From: Magicicada septendecula
Taxonomy: Eukaryota > Arthropoda > Insecta > Hemiptera > Cicadidae
Assembly: GCA_034769895.1 (NCBI GenBank)
Contig: CM068372.1
Location: forward strand, 371,151,258 to 371,215,257
DNA: 64,000 nucleotides
Direction: 5' to 3'
Part shown: positions 21,794 through 32,599 of the stretch, piece after piece
How the letters are laid out: each line of letters opens with the position of its first letter
How positions within the stretch are numbered: position 1 is the stretch's first letter
Made by a program: the position numbers and the translations under genes
Notes under the pieces: generated by a model
Databases searched by the model: none
Seen by the model: the letters and a program-made list of their open reading frames with translations, nothing else
Told to the model about the DNA's origin: nothing

Positions 21794-23227
21794 CTATCCA
21801 CCATCATTAAACAACAAACGAATCTTATGTCTATATAAATCATTTTTGATTAAATACATTATCTTATTATTATAAATGTAAAGGTTATTCAAATTTTTAT
21901 AATTTTCCACAATACTATTATAATCAATATGATCACTCCATATCATTATCTCATATAATTTGTCACGATCGATTATGGTCCTGTCACCTTTAGTATTATC
22001 TGTCACAACCAGGTAAATTATAAAGTCATCATTAATAACATCCTCTCCTGCTGCTGCTATATCAGCTTCAATATAGGGTAAGTACTTACAATAATTATTA
22101 ATTCTCTCTCTACTCACTCTCTCTCTTAATTCTGTATAATTTCTCCCAACTTCAAACAACTCTAACTTACTATCACCATACCTATCTCTCTCAAAATATG
22201 CCTCATCATAACACCAAGTCACACTCTCTCTCTCCAGATATGCAGGGGTCCCTATCATAAAATTGTTGCACCTCTTAGGTACACAAAAACATAAAGAAAC
22301 TTTATTTGTAGAACTATCGTCTATCAAATATAAATTAAAGGCATTCTTATCCTTATAACAATTACATGAAGACTTGTCTTCACCCCCTAATACAACATTA
22401 AAAGAAAATTCTACCCCCTGCATTCCTTGTACTAAAATACTTTCTCTCAACTTTCTTTCTGACTTCATAAATTCAAATATTTCATTATCATTCATTATAC
22501 TTTCATTATCATGTTTATCCTTCTCTAATACCCCGATATTACTACCTGTATTATTTGGATTATCTATAGTTTCTAAATTTTTAGTGATATCTATCACATT
22601 TATTTCCATGTTTTCTAAATGATTTTGCAAAACATTGGTTTTCACCGCTACTTGTTTGCTTATTTCAATATTGGTTTTAACTTCTAATTGACTTTCTACA
22701 AAATTTAAACATTTCTGTTGTATTTCTGTACTTGTTGATTCAAATTTACTTTTAATCGTGTTATTTACTGTGTCATAAACTAGATCGATTTTAGTGTCTA
22801 AATCATTTATGGTACTACTGAACTTATCATCGACAATTGCTACTGTAGTTTTCTGTATGTTATCACACCGTGTTTCTAGTGTGTTAATTCGCTCATCAAA
22901 TTGACAATTTTGTCTTTTAATTTCATCTTTCATCTCATCGAAATTAATTTTAAAACTACTTTGAATTTCTTTAATTTCACTTTTCTGAACATCAAATTTA
23001 AAATTCATGTCTTTAAAATTGCTACACATCATGTTATACAGACGTGTTAACATTTCGTCTGTTTTGTTTTCATGAAGTGAGATGGAGGTTACTTGTTCAG
23101 TCTCTACATTTTCGGTCGCACTCGCCTCGCCAACCTGACTAAGTGGGGTTAATGGAACATCCATCTCACTCATCACTATTTCGTCAGAGAGGCTGACTTT
23201 TTCAGTTTTATCTTCATCAGTATTCAT
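21794..23227 (-). CDS. Coiled-coil protein of non-autonomous LTR element A (copy 1)
   Basis: An uninterrupted 477-residue ORF. Residues ~55-215 form a long coiled coil (FKDMNFKFDVQKSEIKEIQS and further heptads). Residues ~255-345 hold a distinct domain with VQGMQGVEFSFNVVLGGE, then SLCFCVPKRC and TPAYLERESVTWCYDEAYFE, with several conserved Cys. The last ~110 residues (YCKYLPYIEADI ... RHKIRLLFNDGG) match the C-terminus in D and B. There are no zinc knuckles or enzyme motifs. I recognise no named family. It differs from copy 2 at about eleven residues. A Gag-like or accessory role in particles built by a helper Gypsy element is a guess from the coiled coil and its position. Confidence 0.75.
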   Translation of the reverse strand: MNTDEDKTEKVSLSDEIVMSEMDVPLTPLSQVGEASATENVETEQVTSISLHENKTDEMLTRLYNMMCSNFKDMNFKFDVQKSEIKEIQSSFKINFDEMKDEIKRQNCQFDERINTLETRCDNIQKTTVAIVDDKFSSTINDLDTKIDLVYDTVNNTIKSKFESTSTEIQQKCLNFVESQLEVKTNIEISKQVAVKTNVLQNHLENMEINVIDITKNLETIDNPNNTGSNIGVLEKDKHDNESIMNDNEIFEFMKSERKLRESILVQGMQGVEFSFNVVLGGEDKSSCNCYKDKNAFNLYLIDDSSTNKVSLCFCVPKRCNNFMIGTPAYLERESVTWCYDEAYFERDRYGDSKLELFEVGRNYTELRERVSRERINNYCKYLPYIEADIAAAGEDVINDDFIIYLVVTDNTKGDRTIIDRDKLYEIMIWSDHIDYNSIVENYKNLNNLYIYNNKIMYLIKNDLYRHKIRLLFNDGG

Positions 23228-23382
23228 GTTGTATTATTTTAGGTTACTAAAACATGTATGTTTATAACCTAGGAATTTAACCCTATTCTACGCACGTGTG
23301 CATGTACTTACGCTATTACTTCAGGTAACTATTCCACTTTCCTGGTAGGTATTACTCCACATAAAATTAAGTTTTATGTCGA

Positions 23383-23404
23383 GTTCCTGTTATTACGGGC
23401 GACA
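23383..23404 (-). promoter_or_regulatory. Variant primer-binding site, element A minus copy 1
   Basis: Directly follows the end of the minus LTR and resembles a tRNA-Lys primer site, but is a variant compared with the canonical site at 29192. The second minus copy (28349-28369) has the same variant. Confidence 0.55.
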
Positions 23405-23406
23405 AA

Positions 23407-24694
23407 TGTAATCAATTACATTTATTGTTTTATTACTTATGGTGTAAATGTAAATTTTGTCTATGCGTCAATAATTTTCAGGCGCCATGTTTGTTAAGTT
23501 AAAAGTAACATGATCGAAATCTACTTTTAGGGCCAGAATTCGTGTTAATACGTACCAGTTTAGTGGAACCAATTACCTGAAATAAAGACACATCAAATAA
23601 CATATAAAAGTATTTATTAATATTAAACATTGAGATTTATTACATAAACATAGATCTCTGATAGATATATTGCGCCATGGGCGTTGTCCACATGAAATTA
23701 CATTATACAAAGAATATACGCTGCATTAATACATGTTATAGGATAAGACATACATTTATTAATTCAAAGTAAATTTCATATTAATTCAACACAGATATAT
23801 AGTTATATGTGTTGCTCAACCCAGCACTTAGAAATAATTACGCACGCACACAACCACTCACCCTTTCATTCTCATGGTACAACTTTATGCATAGTGGAGC
23901 TCCTTTTAAATATAATGAAAAATGTAAATGATTTTTTAAATAATTGATTTAAAATTTGGTATTTGGAAATAATTAAAGGATTGAAAATGTAAAAGGAACG
24001 TTCTCACCAATTTCGTGTTGGCTTCCTCGCACTGCTAGTCTCGTTCGTACATCGGCACAATCGGTGTATTTTTACGGCGCTTGACGGGACACCTTCGTGT
24101 CAACCCACGTAACCCACCGTCGTGGGACCGATTCTATACGTCGATCTTTTACGGACAATTTAATCGGTCGAGGACGCCTACACAAAGCCGAACTCTAACT
24201 CTCCTTAATACATTTTGATTGTAGATATTATACTGTTTATACTGTTTATTAACCACCTATAGTGGTCTAAAAAGTTAAAATTCATCCGGGAGTGAATTGG
24301 TTTGGCCGGCCGGCACTGATCAGTCGCTGCAGCTAAATGACGACAATTCCTTGTTGAATTCTGCGGAAGTGGGGTGAACTTACGTCACATTTTCTTTGTC
24401 TAACGTGTTGACATCGCCGTTTTGTCGTTGTCAACACATTCTCAGCCTCTGACGTAATTAAGGCTTGGCTTGCTTATCGCAATAACTGCACACTGTTTTT
24501 ATGACATTTTACAGATTCTGCTACGAATTAGTTCAAATCCTGGCAAATATTGTGATATAGTCCACTCACTGTAGATTCGATATCGGGTGTTTGAGGTTGG
24601 GTTGGGTATGTCAAAAAATAGCAAAATACAATATTTATGATCTCGTTACCATATTTTAGGTAATTATAAAATGTACCATGATTGTACCATCACA
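23407..24694 (-). repeat. LTR A, complete, minus orientation
   Basis: 1288 bp, the same length as the complete plus copy at 30064-31351, starting TGTGATGG (minus strand, at 24694) and ending ATTACA at 23407. Internal sequence lies on both sides: the 3' module to the right and primer site plus ORF to the left, as in a tandem LTR-element array. Confidence 0.9.
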
Positions 24695-24703
24695 AAACCC
24701 CCT

Positions 24704-24743
24704 CAATGAAAGATGGTGTGACGAAGCACACAAACTTTCATTG
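24704..24743 (-). promoter_or_regulatory. PPT-proximal hairpin (element A, minus)
   Basis: On the minus strand the stem is CAATGAAAG / CTTTCATTG, then GTGTG / CACAC, with a UUCG-containing loop. It abuts a run of G before the LTR. Confidence 0.8.
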
Positions 24744-24864
24744 ACCCTTTCATACTTCCTAAAGGGATCAGCCAGGACAAGTCGCCACAACCCCCTTACA
24801 ATTTTACATATTTACATAAAAAATAACAACAACTCACCCTTGGTCTGGTGATGGTGACCGTACC

Positions 24865-24915
24865 TAGATGACCTTACTGGACTTCTCCTACGAGATCCCA
24901 ACACCATAAGGCCAC
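24865..24915 (-). promoter_or_regulatory. Conserved core stem of the 3' module (element A, minus)
   Basis: The outer stem TGGCCTTA / TAAGGTCA (one G-U) surrounds GGTGTTGGGATCTCG and GAGAAGTCCAG. Compared with the plus copy at 29844-29889, an A-U pair has become a G-U pair, keeping the stem. Confidence 0.65.
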
Positions 24916-26040
24916 TTAGGCTCTTAACGCCCCTGCTCTGACGCGTTGGCCAGCTCAGGACCGCTGTCACACCACCAAACACTGAAACAATATATAATAA
25001 CTATTAAAATAGTGGCTTAGTAAATCACTACATCCTCAACTGATCTGGTTCCCCTTAGCTAAGTGCTGGTTTGTGCCAATAAGCACTGGGTTGGCTTAAT
25101 ATATTTTAATACGCTTCATAAAATTATAAGATTATATATTATAATCTTCAAGAATTAAAAAGAATATCTCTTCCTCATATTAACAAATACTTCTACCCTG
25201 AGTTGAAAAGTGGTTTCGATTCCTATCGATAATATTTATCTTCATTCTTTTACAATTACTAGAATTGTAATATAAGCACATTAATATAATATAGTTACCA
25301 AAATTGAATAAAATATAAGTAAAAATATAATAAGAAAATTACACATTACAATCTCCCAAATCTGGAGAAAAACAAATTATAAAAGAATTAATAACTCTAT
25401 ATATTTATTTATTGAATACTCTTAGTGCATGATAAAACAAAAAAAATTATTATTATTGTTATTATTATTAACAGGTAATTATTTGGCTTATAAATATTAT
25501 TAACAACGCCATTTAAAATTTTTTTTTTTTTTCTCTTCCTACACATATTATAACATCATGTTAAAAAGTTTTCAAATAAATACATAATACATTAATAATT
25601 AACACTGATATATTAATAATACAGTTAATACATTTTAAATACTCAATCATATTTAATCATATCCAAGATATGCATTAACATTAGTATAATTTACTTAAAA
25701 GTTGTATTTAAATTAAAATTTACCATTGCAGTTATTAATTAAACATCAAATTTATTTATTTATAATAATAAAATACATTTTGAACTTATTGTTACTATTC
25801 ATATTACATTATTATTTCATTATTCATAATTCACTTCTTACTTTCTCTATACTCTGAACTTTCTATCTACCTAACTACCTAACCTTTCACCTTCTATCAC
25901 TGTTTAGTCTGGATAACTCCTATATTCACTATACTTCATTATATAATTTTACTCACCTTCTTCTAACTGACCATCAAATTTACCTATCATTGACACCAAT
26001 ATCTCAATTATATACTCCATTGCTATTTTCATTTAAATCA

Positions 26041-26205
26041 TATGGCACCGCTCGTCTTTGCAATGGGTTGGGTGTTCCCTAACTGGCTATATACATCTCT
26101 AATATTTTGCCCTTCCAAATAATTCGGCAAACACTCCCTTAAACTACGCTAATACCTGCCACAACACTATTGGTTGGCTACTCTTTATCACCTCACCCCC
26201 ACTAC
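26041..26205 (-). promoter_or_regulatory. Conserved noncoding block of element A (copy 2)
   Basis: The same block as at 21077-21241, nearly identical, and about 89 percent identical to the block in element B. Confidence 0.5.
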
Positions 26206-26758
26206 AGAATTCATCAACAACAAATATATGTATGTACCTTTACTTAAACACCTTCTTTACAAATAATCACTAACTACTGTGTCCCTAAATATCTAATAAT
26301 TCTCTGGATTTTCTTAAAAATTCTTATCTTTCTAACTCCATTTACATTAATTGCATAACTCACCTGCATTTTATCTATACCCAGTCTCTATCCCTGTTTA
26401 AACACTTACTGTAATCATTGACAATTCTCTTATAAAATTCCTCTCTTAACTACTTATAACAATACCTCTTTTCAAAATTCAAATATATATACTTATTTAA
26501 GCATTTATTAGGAATTACATTCAATACCAATTAAAATTTAAAATTATTATTATTAAACATGTCATATATGTACAATATATAATAATACATCCTGGGGTAC
26601 CTGTAATACATAATACACATGAAAATACATGGATAAATACAATAAAAATATACACTCCAACTTCATTATTGTGTCATTAATCGAAATCAGTCCATAACAG
26701 TCCAATTCAAAACCACTTTTCATATTATTATTTAATGTTCATTTCACAATATAACAGT

Positions 26759-28192
26759 CTATCCACCATCATTAAACAACAAACGAATCTTATGTCTATA
26801 TAAATCATTTTTGATTAAATACATTTTCTTATTATTATAAATGTAAAGGTTATTCAAATTTTTATAATTTTCCACAATACTATTATAATCAATAAGATCA
26901 CTCCATATCATTATCTCATATAATTTGTCACGATCGATTATGGTCCTGTCACCTTTAGTATTATCTGTCACAACCAGGTAAATTATAAAGTCATCATTAA
27001 TAACATCCTCTCCTGCTGCTGCTATATCAGCTTCAATATAGGGTAAGTACTTACAATAATTATTAATTCTCTCTCTACTCACTCTCTCTCTTAATTCTGT
27101 ATAATTTCTCCCAACTTCAAAAAACCTTAACTTACTATCACCATACCTATCTCTCTCAAAATATGCCTCATCATAACACCAAGTCACACTCTCTCTCTCC
27201 AGATATGCAGGGGTCCCTATCATAAAATTGTTGCACCTCTTAGGTACACAAAAACATAAAGAAACTTTATTTGTAGAACTATCGTCTATCAAATATAAAT
27301 TAAAGGCATTCTTATCCTTATAACAATTACATGAAGACTTGTCTTCACCCCCTAATACAACATTAAAAGAAAATTCTACCCCCTGCATTCCTTGTACTAA
27401 AATACTTTCTCTCAACTTTCTTTCTGACTTCATAAATTCAAATATTTCATTATCATTCATTATACTTTCATTATCATGTATATCCTTCTCTAATACCCCG
27501 ATCTTACTACCTGTATTATTTGGATTATCTATAGTTTCTAAATTTTTAGTGATATCTATCACATTTATTTCCATGTTTTCTAAATGATTTTGCAAAACAT
27601 TGGTTTTCACCGCTACTTGTTTGCTTATTTCAATATTGGTTTTAACTTCTAATTGACTTTCTACAAAATTTAAACATTTCTGTTGTATTTCTGTACTTGT
27701 TGATTCGAATTTACTTTTAATCGTGTTATTTACTGTGTCATAATCTAGATCGATTTTAGTGTCTAAATCATTTATGGTACTACTGAACTTATCATCGACA
27801 ATTGCTAGTGTAGTTTTCTGTATGTTATCACAACGTGTTTCTACTGTGTTAATTCGCTCATCAAATAGACAATTTTGCCTTTTAATTTCATCTTTCATCT
27901 CATCGAAATTAATTTTAAAACTACTTTGAATTTCTTTAATTTCACTTTTCTGAACATCAAATTTAAAATTCATGTCTTTAAAATTGCTACACATCATGTT
28001 ATACAGACGTGTTAACATTTCGTCTGTTTTGTTTTCATGAAGTGAGATGGAGGTTACTTGTTCAGTCTCTACATTTTCGGTCGCACTCGCCTCGCCAACC
28101 CGACTAAGTGGGGTTAATGGAACATCCATCTCACTCATCACTATTTTGTCAGAGAGGCTGACTTTTTCAGTTTTATCTTCATCAGTATTCAT
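26759..28192 (-). CDS. Coiled-coil protein of non-autonomous LTR element A (copy 2)
   Basis: An uninterrupted 477-residue ORF with the same three-part layout as copy 1: N-terminal coiled coil, middle Cys-containing domain with VVLGGEDKSS and CFCVPKRC, and C-terminal domain ending RLLFNDGG. I count about eleven amino-acid differences from copy 1 and noticed only three silent changes, close to what drift after insertion would give. Function unknown; see copy 1. Confidence 0.75.
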   Translation of the reverse strand: MNTDEDKTEKVSLSDKIVMSEMDVPLTPLSRVGEASATENVETEQVTSISLHENKTDEMLTRLYNMMCSNFKDMNFKFDVQKSEIKEIQSSFKINFDEMKDEIKRQNCLFDERINTVETRCDNIQKTTLAIVDDKFSSTINDLDTKIDLDYDTVNNTIKSKFESTSTEIQQKCLNFVESQLEVKTNIEISKQVAVKTNVLQNHLENMEINVIDITKNLETIDNPNNTGSKIGVLEKDIHDNESIMNDNEIFEFMKSERKLRESILVQGMQGVEFSFNVVLGGEDKSSCNCYKDKNAFNLYLIDDSSTNKVSLCFCVPKRCNNFMIGTPAYLERESVTWCYDEAYFERDRYGDSKLRFFEVGRNYTELRERVSRERINNYCKYLPYIEADIAAAGEDVINDDFIIYLVVTDNTKGDRTIIDRDKLYEIMIWSDLIDYNSIVENYKNLNNLYIYNNKKMYLIKNDLYRHKIRLLFNDGG

Positions 28193-28348
28193 GTTGTATT
28201 ATTTTAGGTTACTAAAACATGTATGTTTATAACCTAGGAATTTAACCCTATTCTACGCACGTGTGCATGTACTTACGCTATTACTTCAGGTAACTATTCC
28301 ACTTTCCTGGTAGGTATTACTCCACATAAAATTAAGTTTTATGTCGAG

Positions 28349-28369
28349 TTCCTGTTATTACGGGCGACA
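28349..28369 (-). promoter_or_regulatory. Variant primer-binding site, element A minus copy 2
   Basis: Same variant as at 23383-23404, next to only nine bases of LTR end (28372-28380) before plus-strand LTR sequence begins. Confidence 0.55.
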
Positions 28370-28382
28370 AATGTAATCAAAT

Positions 28383-29189
28383 ATGTATTAAGGAGAGTTA
28401 GAGTTCGGCTTTGTGTAGGCGTCCTCGACCGATTAAATCGTCCGTAAAAGATCGACGTATAGAATCGGTCCCACGACGGTGGGTTACGTGGGTTGACACG
28501 AAGGTGTCCCGTCAAGCGCCGTAAAAATACACCGATTGTGCCGATGTACGAACGAGACTAGCAGTGCGAGGAAGCCAACACGAAATTGGTGAGAACGTTC
28601 CTTTTACATTTTCAATCCTTTAATTATTTCCAAATACCAAATTTTAAATCAATTATTTAAAAAATCATTTAAATTTTTCATTATATTTAAAAGGAGCTCC
28701 ACTATGCATAAAGTTGTACCATGAGAATGAAAGGGTGAGTGGTTGTGTGCGTGCGTAATTATTTCTAAGTGCTGGGTTGAGCAACACATATAACTATATA
28801 TCTGTGTTGAATTAATATGAAATTTACTTTGAATTAATAAATGTATGTCTTATCCTATAACATGTATTAATGCAGCGTATATTCTTTGTATAATGTAATT
28901 TCATGTGGACAACGCCCATGGCGCAATATATCGATCAGAAATCTATGTCTATGTAATAAATATCAATGTTTAATATTAATAAATACTTTTATATGTTATT
29001 TGAGGTGTCTTTATTTCAGGTAATTGGTTCCACTAAACTGGTACGTATTAACACAAATTCTGGCCCTAAAAGTAGATTTCGATCATGTTACTTTTAACTT
29101 AACAAACATGGCGCCTGAAAATTATTGACGCATAGACAAAATTTACATTTACACCATAAGTAATAAAACAATAAATGTAATTGATTACA
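28383..29189 (+). repeat. LTR A, last ~805 bp (R-U5)
   Basis: Matches about 30546-31351 and ends TTGATTACA. Together with 20222-20690 it accounts for nearly a whole 1288-bp LTR. Confidence 0.85.
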
Positions 29190-29273
29190 TTTGGCGCCCG
29201 AACAGGGACTCAATTACATGTATTGTTTTATTACTTATGGTGAAAATGTAAATTTTGTCTATACGTCAATAAT
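29121..29273. repeat. Inverted repeat of the LTR end around the primer site
   Basis: About 64 bp of LTR end (29121-29185) recur, inverted, at 29210-29273 with only about two mismatches, leaving the primer site in a ~24-base loop. A transcript could fold into a long hairpin presenting the primer site. Confidence 0.85.
29192..29209 (+). promoter_or_regulatory. Canonical tRNA-Lys primer-binding site (element A)
   Basis: TGGCGCCCGAACAGGGAC, two bases after the LTR end. It is the classic 18-base complement of the tRNA-Lys(UUU) 3' end. Confidence 0.9.
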
Positions 29274-29843
29274 ATTTTGTCTTTGTATATTAATATCAAT
29301 AATAATAATTTTTTTTTTGTTTTATCATGCACTAAGAGTATTCAATAAATAAATATATAGAGTTATTAATTCTTTTATAATTTGTTTTTCTCCAGATTTG
29401 GGAGATTATAATGTGTAATTTTCTTATTATATTTTTAATTATATTTTATTCAATTTTGGTAACTATATTATATTAATGTGCTTATATTACAATTCTAGTA
29501 ATTGTAAAAGAATGAAGATAAATATTATCGATAGGAATCGAAACCATTTTTCAACTCAGGGTAGAAGTATTTGTTAATATGAAGAAGAGATATTCTTTTT
29601 AATTCTTGAAGATTATAATATATAATCTTATAATTTTATTAAGCGTATTAAAATATATTAAGCCAACCCAGTGCTTATTGGCACAAACCAGCACTTAGCT
29701 AAGGGGAACCAGATCAGTTGAGGATGGAGTGATTTACTAAGCCACTATTTTAATATTTATTATATATTGTTTCAGTGTTTGGTGGTGGTGACAGCGGTCC
29801 TGAGCTGGCCAACGCGTCAGAGCAGGGGCGTTAAGAGCCTAAG

Positions 29844-29889
29844 TGACCTTATGGTGTTGGGATCTCGTAGGAGAAGTCCAGTAAGGTCA
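29844..29889 (+). promoter_or_regulatory. Conserved core stem of the 3' module (element A, plus)
   Basis: TGACCTTA / TAAGGTCA, eight Watson-Crick pairs, around GGTGTTGGGATCTCG and GAGAAGTCCAG. Confidence 0.7.
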
Positions 29890-30014
29890 TCTAGGTACGG
29901 TCACCATCACCAGACCAAGGGTGAGTTGTTGTTATTTTTTATGTAAATATGTAAAATTGTAAGGGGGTTGTGGCGACTTGTCCTGGCTGATCCCTTTAGG
30001 AAGTATGAAAGGGT

Positions 30015-30054
30015 CAATGAAAGTTTGTGTGCTTCGTCACACCATCTTTCATTG
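30015..30054 (+). promoter_or_regulatory. PPT-proximal hairpin (element A, plus)
   Basis: CAATGAAAG / CTTTCATTG and GTGTG / CACAC with a UUCG-containing loop, followed by the tract GAGGGGG and the LTR start at 30064. Confidence 0.8.
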
Positions 30055-30063
30055 AGGGGGTTT

Positions 30064-31351
30064 TGTGATGGTACAATCATGGTACATTTTATAATTACCT
30101 AAAATATGGTAACGAGATCATAAATATTGTATTTTGCTATTTTTTGACATACCCAACCCAACCTCAAACACCCGATATCGAATCTACAGTGAGTGGACTA
30201 TATCACAATATTTGCCAGGATTTGAACTAATTCGTAGCAGAATCTGTAAAATGTCATAAAAACAGTGTGCAGTTATTGCGATAAGCAAGCCAAGCCTTAA
30301 TTACGTCAGAGGCTGAGAATGTGTTGACAACGACAAAACGGCGATGTCAACACGTTAGACAAAGAAAATGTGACGTAAGTTCACCCCACTTCCGCAGAAT
30401 TCAACAAGGAATTGTCGTCATTTAGCTGCAGCGACTGATCAGTGCCGGCCGGCCAAACCAATTCACTCCCGGATGAATTTTAACTTTTTAGACCACTATA
30501 GGTGGTTAATAAACAGTATAAACAGTATAATATCTACAATCAAAATGTATTAAGGAGAGTTAGAGTTCGGCTTTGTGTAGGCGTCCTCGACCGATTAAAT
30601 TGTCCGTAAAAGATCGACGTATAGAATCGGTCCCACGACGGTGGGTTACGTGGGTTGACACGAAGGTGTCCCGTCAAGCGCCGTAAAAATACACCGATTG
30701 TGCCAATGTACGAACGAGACTAGCAGTGCGAGGAAGCCAACACGAAATTGGTGAGAACGTTCCTTTTACATTTTCAATCCTTTAATTATTTCCAAATACC
30801 AAATTTTAAATCAATTATTTAAAAAATCATTTACATTTTTCATTATATTTAAAAGGAGCTCCACTATGCATAAAGTTGTACCATGAGAATGAAAGGGTGA
30901 GTGGTTGTGTGCGTGCGTAATTATTTCTAAGTGCTGGGTTGAGCAACACATATAACTATATATCTGTGTTGAATTAATATGAAATTTACTTTGAATTAAT
31001 AAATGTATGTCTTATCCTATAACATGTATTAATGCAGCGTATATTCTTTGTATAATGTAATTTCATGTGGACAACGCCCATGGCGCAATATATCTATCAG
31101 AGATCTATGTTTATGTAATAAATCTCAATGTTTAATATTAATAAATACTTTTATATGTTATTTGATGTGTCTTTATTTCAGGTAATTGGTTCCACTAAAC
31201 TGGTACGTATTAACACGAATTCTGGCCCTAAAAGTAGATTTCGATCATGTTACTTTTAACTTAACAAACATGGCGCCTGAAAATTATTGACGCATAGACA
31301 AAATTTACATTTACACCATAAGTAATAAAACAATAAATGTAATTGATTACA
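30064..31351 (+). repeat. LTR A, complete, plus orientation
   Basis: 1288 bp from TGTGATGGTAC to TTGATTACA, followed by the duplication AAGT. It contains CRE-like ACGTCA motifs, GCCGGCCGGC, the ACCAC/GTGGT stem next to TTAATAA, a GGTGAGAACGTTCC block shared with LTR B, an AATAAA-rich region, and ATGGCGCCTGA (31269-31279), a primer-site-like motif inside U5. Confidence 0.92.
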
Positions 31352-31355
31352 AAGT

Positions 31356-31800
31356 GAAGACAGTAGGAGCGATGGAAACGTTGTTAGCCAGCTATGAAAT
31401 GGAAGACTATTATCAGAGGTCTCAAAGACAAAATGACTATTCGAACAATAGGAGAGAGGAGCAAAATAGAGAACCGCATCAGGGAGTGAATAGGTATAAC
31501 CATAATAATTATAACCGAAATGTTAATAACAATTATATGAATAACAACTATCGCAATAATAATTACCAAAACAATAACCATTATAATAACCCTAATAAAT
31601 AACCGATACAGCACAGGCCACAGGAATTTTGACAATGGAAGAGACTATTGGAATAGTAACCAAGGGAACAATGACCGACGAAATCAAAACGGTAATAGAA
31701 GTCGAGAGGATGACCTACCTAGAAACCAAGAAAATAACAGAGAGTTCAGACCAGATGATGGCAACCAAGGGAACACTGCTAGAGATGATTGTCCGCAGGA
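31356..31800 (+). pseudogene. Element C Gag, Asn-rich nucleocapsid-like part
   Basis: Encodes a very Asn/Tyr/Arg-rich stretch (NNNYRNNNYQNNNHYNN) followed by Arg/Asn/Asp-rich text, as in nucleocapsid regions of some Gypsy Gags. It resumes element C after the A cluster. Fossil. Confidence 0.6.
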
Positions 31801-31959
31801 TAGGGTGGAAAACTAAATTCAGCAGTGGAAATGTCAAGTGGCCCCTCACTGCTGGGATTGAAAGGGTATACACCAACAAAAAAAGACAATAACAAAATTA
31901 TAATCATTATGGAAAACAATTATTTGAAAAATATACGAGAGGATCTAACTGAAGAAGGG

Positions 31960-32330
31960 TTACCGTCAGAAAATAAAAATGACAATCAAATAATATATAT
32001 AACGGCAGAATTGCAAGGAGTTATGACCGATATGGTGATTGACACCGAAGAAAACGTGTCACTTTTAGACAAAGTAGAATATAACAGAATAAAAGAAGTG
32101 TATACGGAAAATATACCAACATTACCAGTCAATAACATGGTAATAATAGGTGCTACTGGCAGGCCAAACAAAACAATACGGCAGCAAGTAATGATGGAAG
32201 TATCCAGCAGAGGTAAAACTATTCCTATGGTGTTTATGGTAGCACAAGGATTACCATTTAAAGCGATGCTGGGGTGTGATACGCTGCGGCGCCACTCAGC
32301 TATTATTGATATGGGCAGGGGAAAAATAAC
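31960..32330 (+). pseudogene. Element C aspartic protease region
   Basis: A retropepsin-like fold: the region around TDMVIDTEENVSLLDK occupies the active-site loop position, and KAMLGCDTLRRHSAIIDM matches the second conserved loop (ILG-D-L). In the living family it cuts the Gag-Pol precursor. Fossil. Confidence 0.7.
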
Positions 32331-32599
32331 CCTGTACCATGAAAATGGGGAATGGTCAAGTGAAATAGTGGATCGTAAAAATGCCACTCACCACCGACAT
32401 TCTTTTACCCTAATACGTGATGACGGAACGGATTATAAAACACCTTTTGAGGAATTAGCCTGTGTTAAGGATGATGAATGGAAAGAAAAATTACAAGAAA
32501 TTTATTCATTTAAAGCTACCAGTAAGAGCGAAGTGACACCAGAACAAAAAAATCAGTTAGTAAAAATCTACAACAAATATAAAAAAGTATTTTCAGACT

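Larger units (their letters stand above)
20222..31351. mobile_element. LTR element A cluster, rearranged, non-autonomous
   Basis: The cluster starts with LTR A (TGTGATGGTACAATC) and ends with LTR A (...TTGATTACA), both plus strand, and is flanked by the 4-bp duplication AAGT (20218-20221 and 31352-31355), so it behaves as one insertion in element C. Inside, the order is: plus LTR first part (20222-20690); minus internal with ORF (to 23406); complete minus LTR (23407-24694); complete minus internal with a second ORF (24695-28380); plus LTR remainder (28383-29189); primer site (29192-29209); inverted LTR-end copy (29210-29284); plus 3' module (about 29290-30063); complete plus LTR (30064-31351). 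The two plus pieces together make one LTR interrupted by a ~7.7-kb minus unit. No pol gene. Misassembly of near-identical repeats is possible. Confidence 0.75.

Noticed and set aside
29192-29209. Lentiviral origin suggested by a primer site identical to that of HIV-1
   Set aside because: The 18-mer is simply the complement of the conserved tRNA-Lys(UUU) 3' end and is used by many LTR elements; nothing else here is lentiviral.
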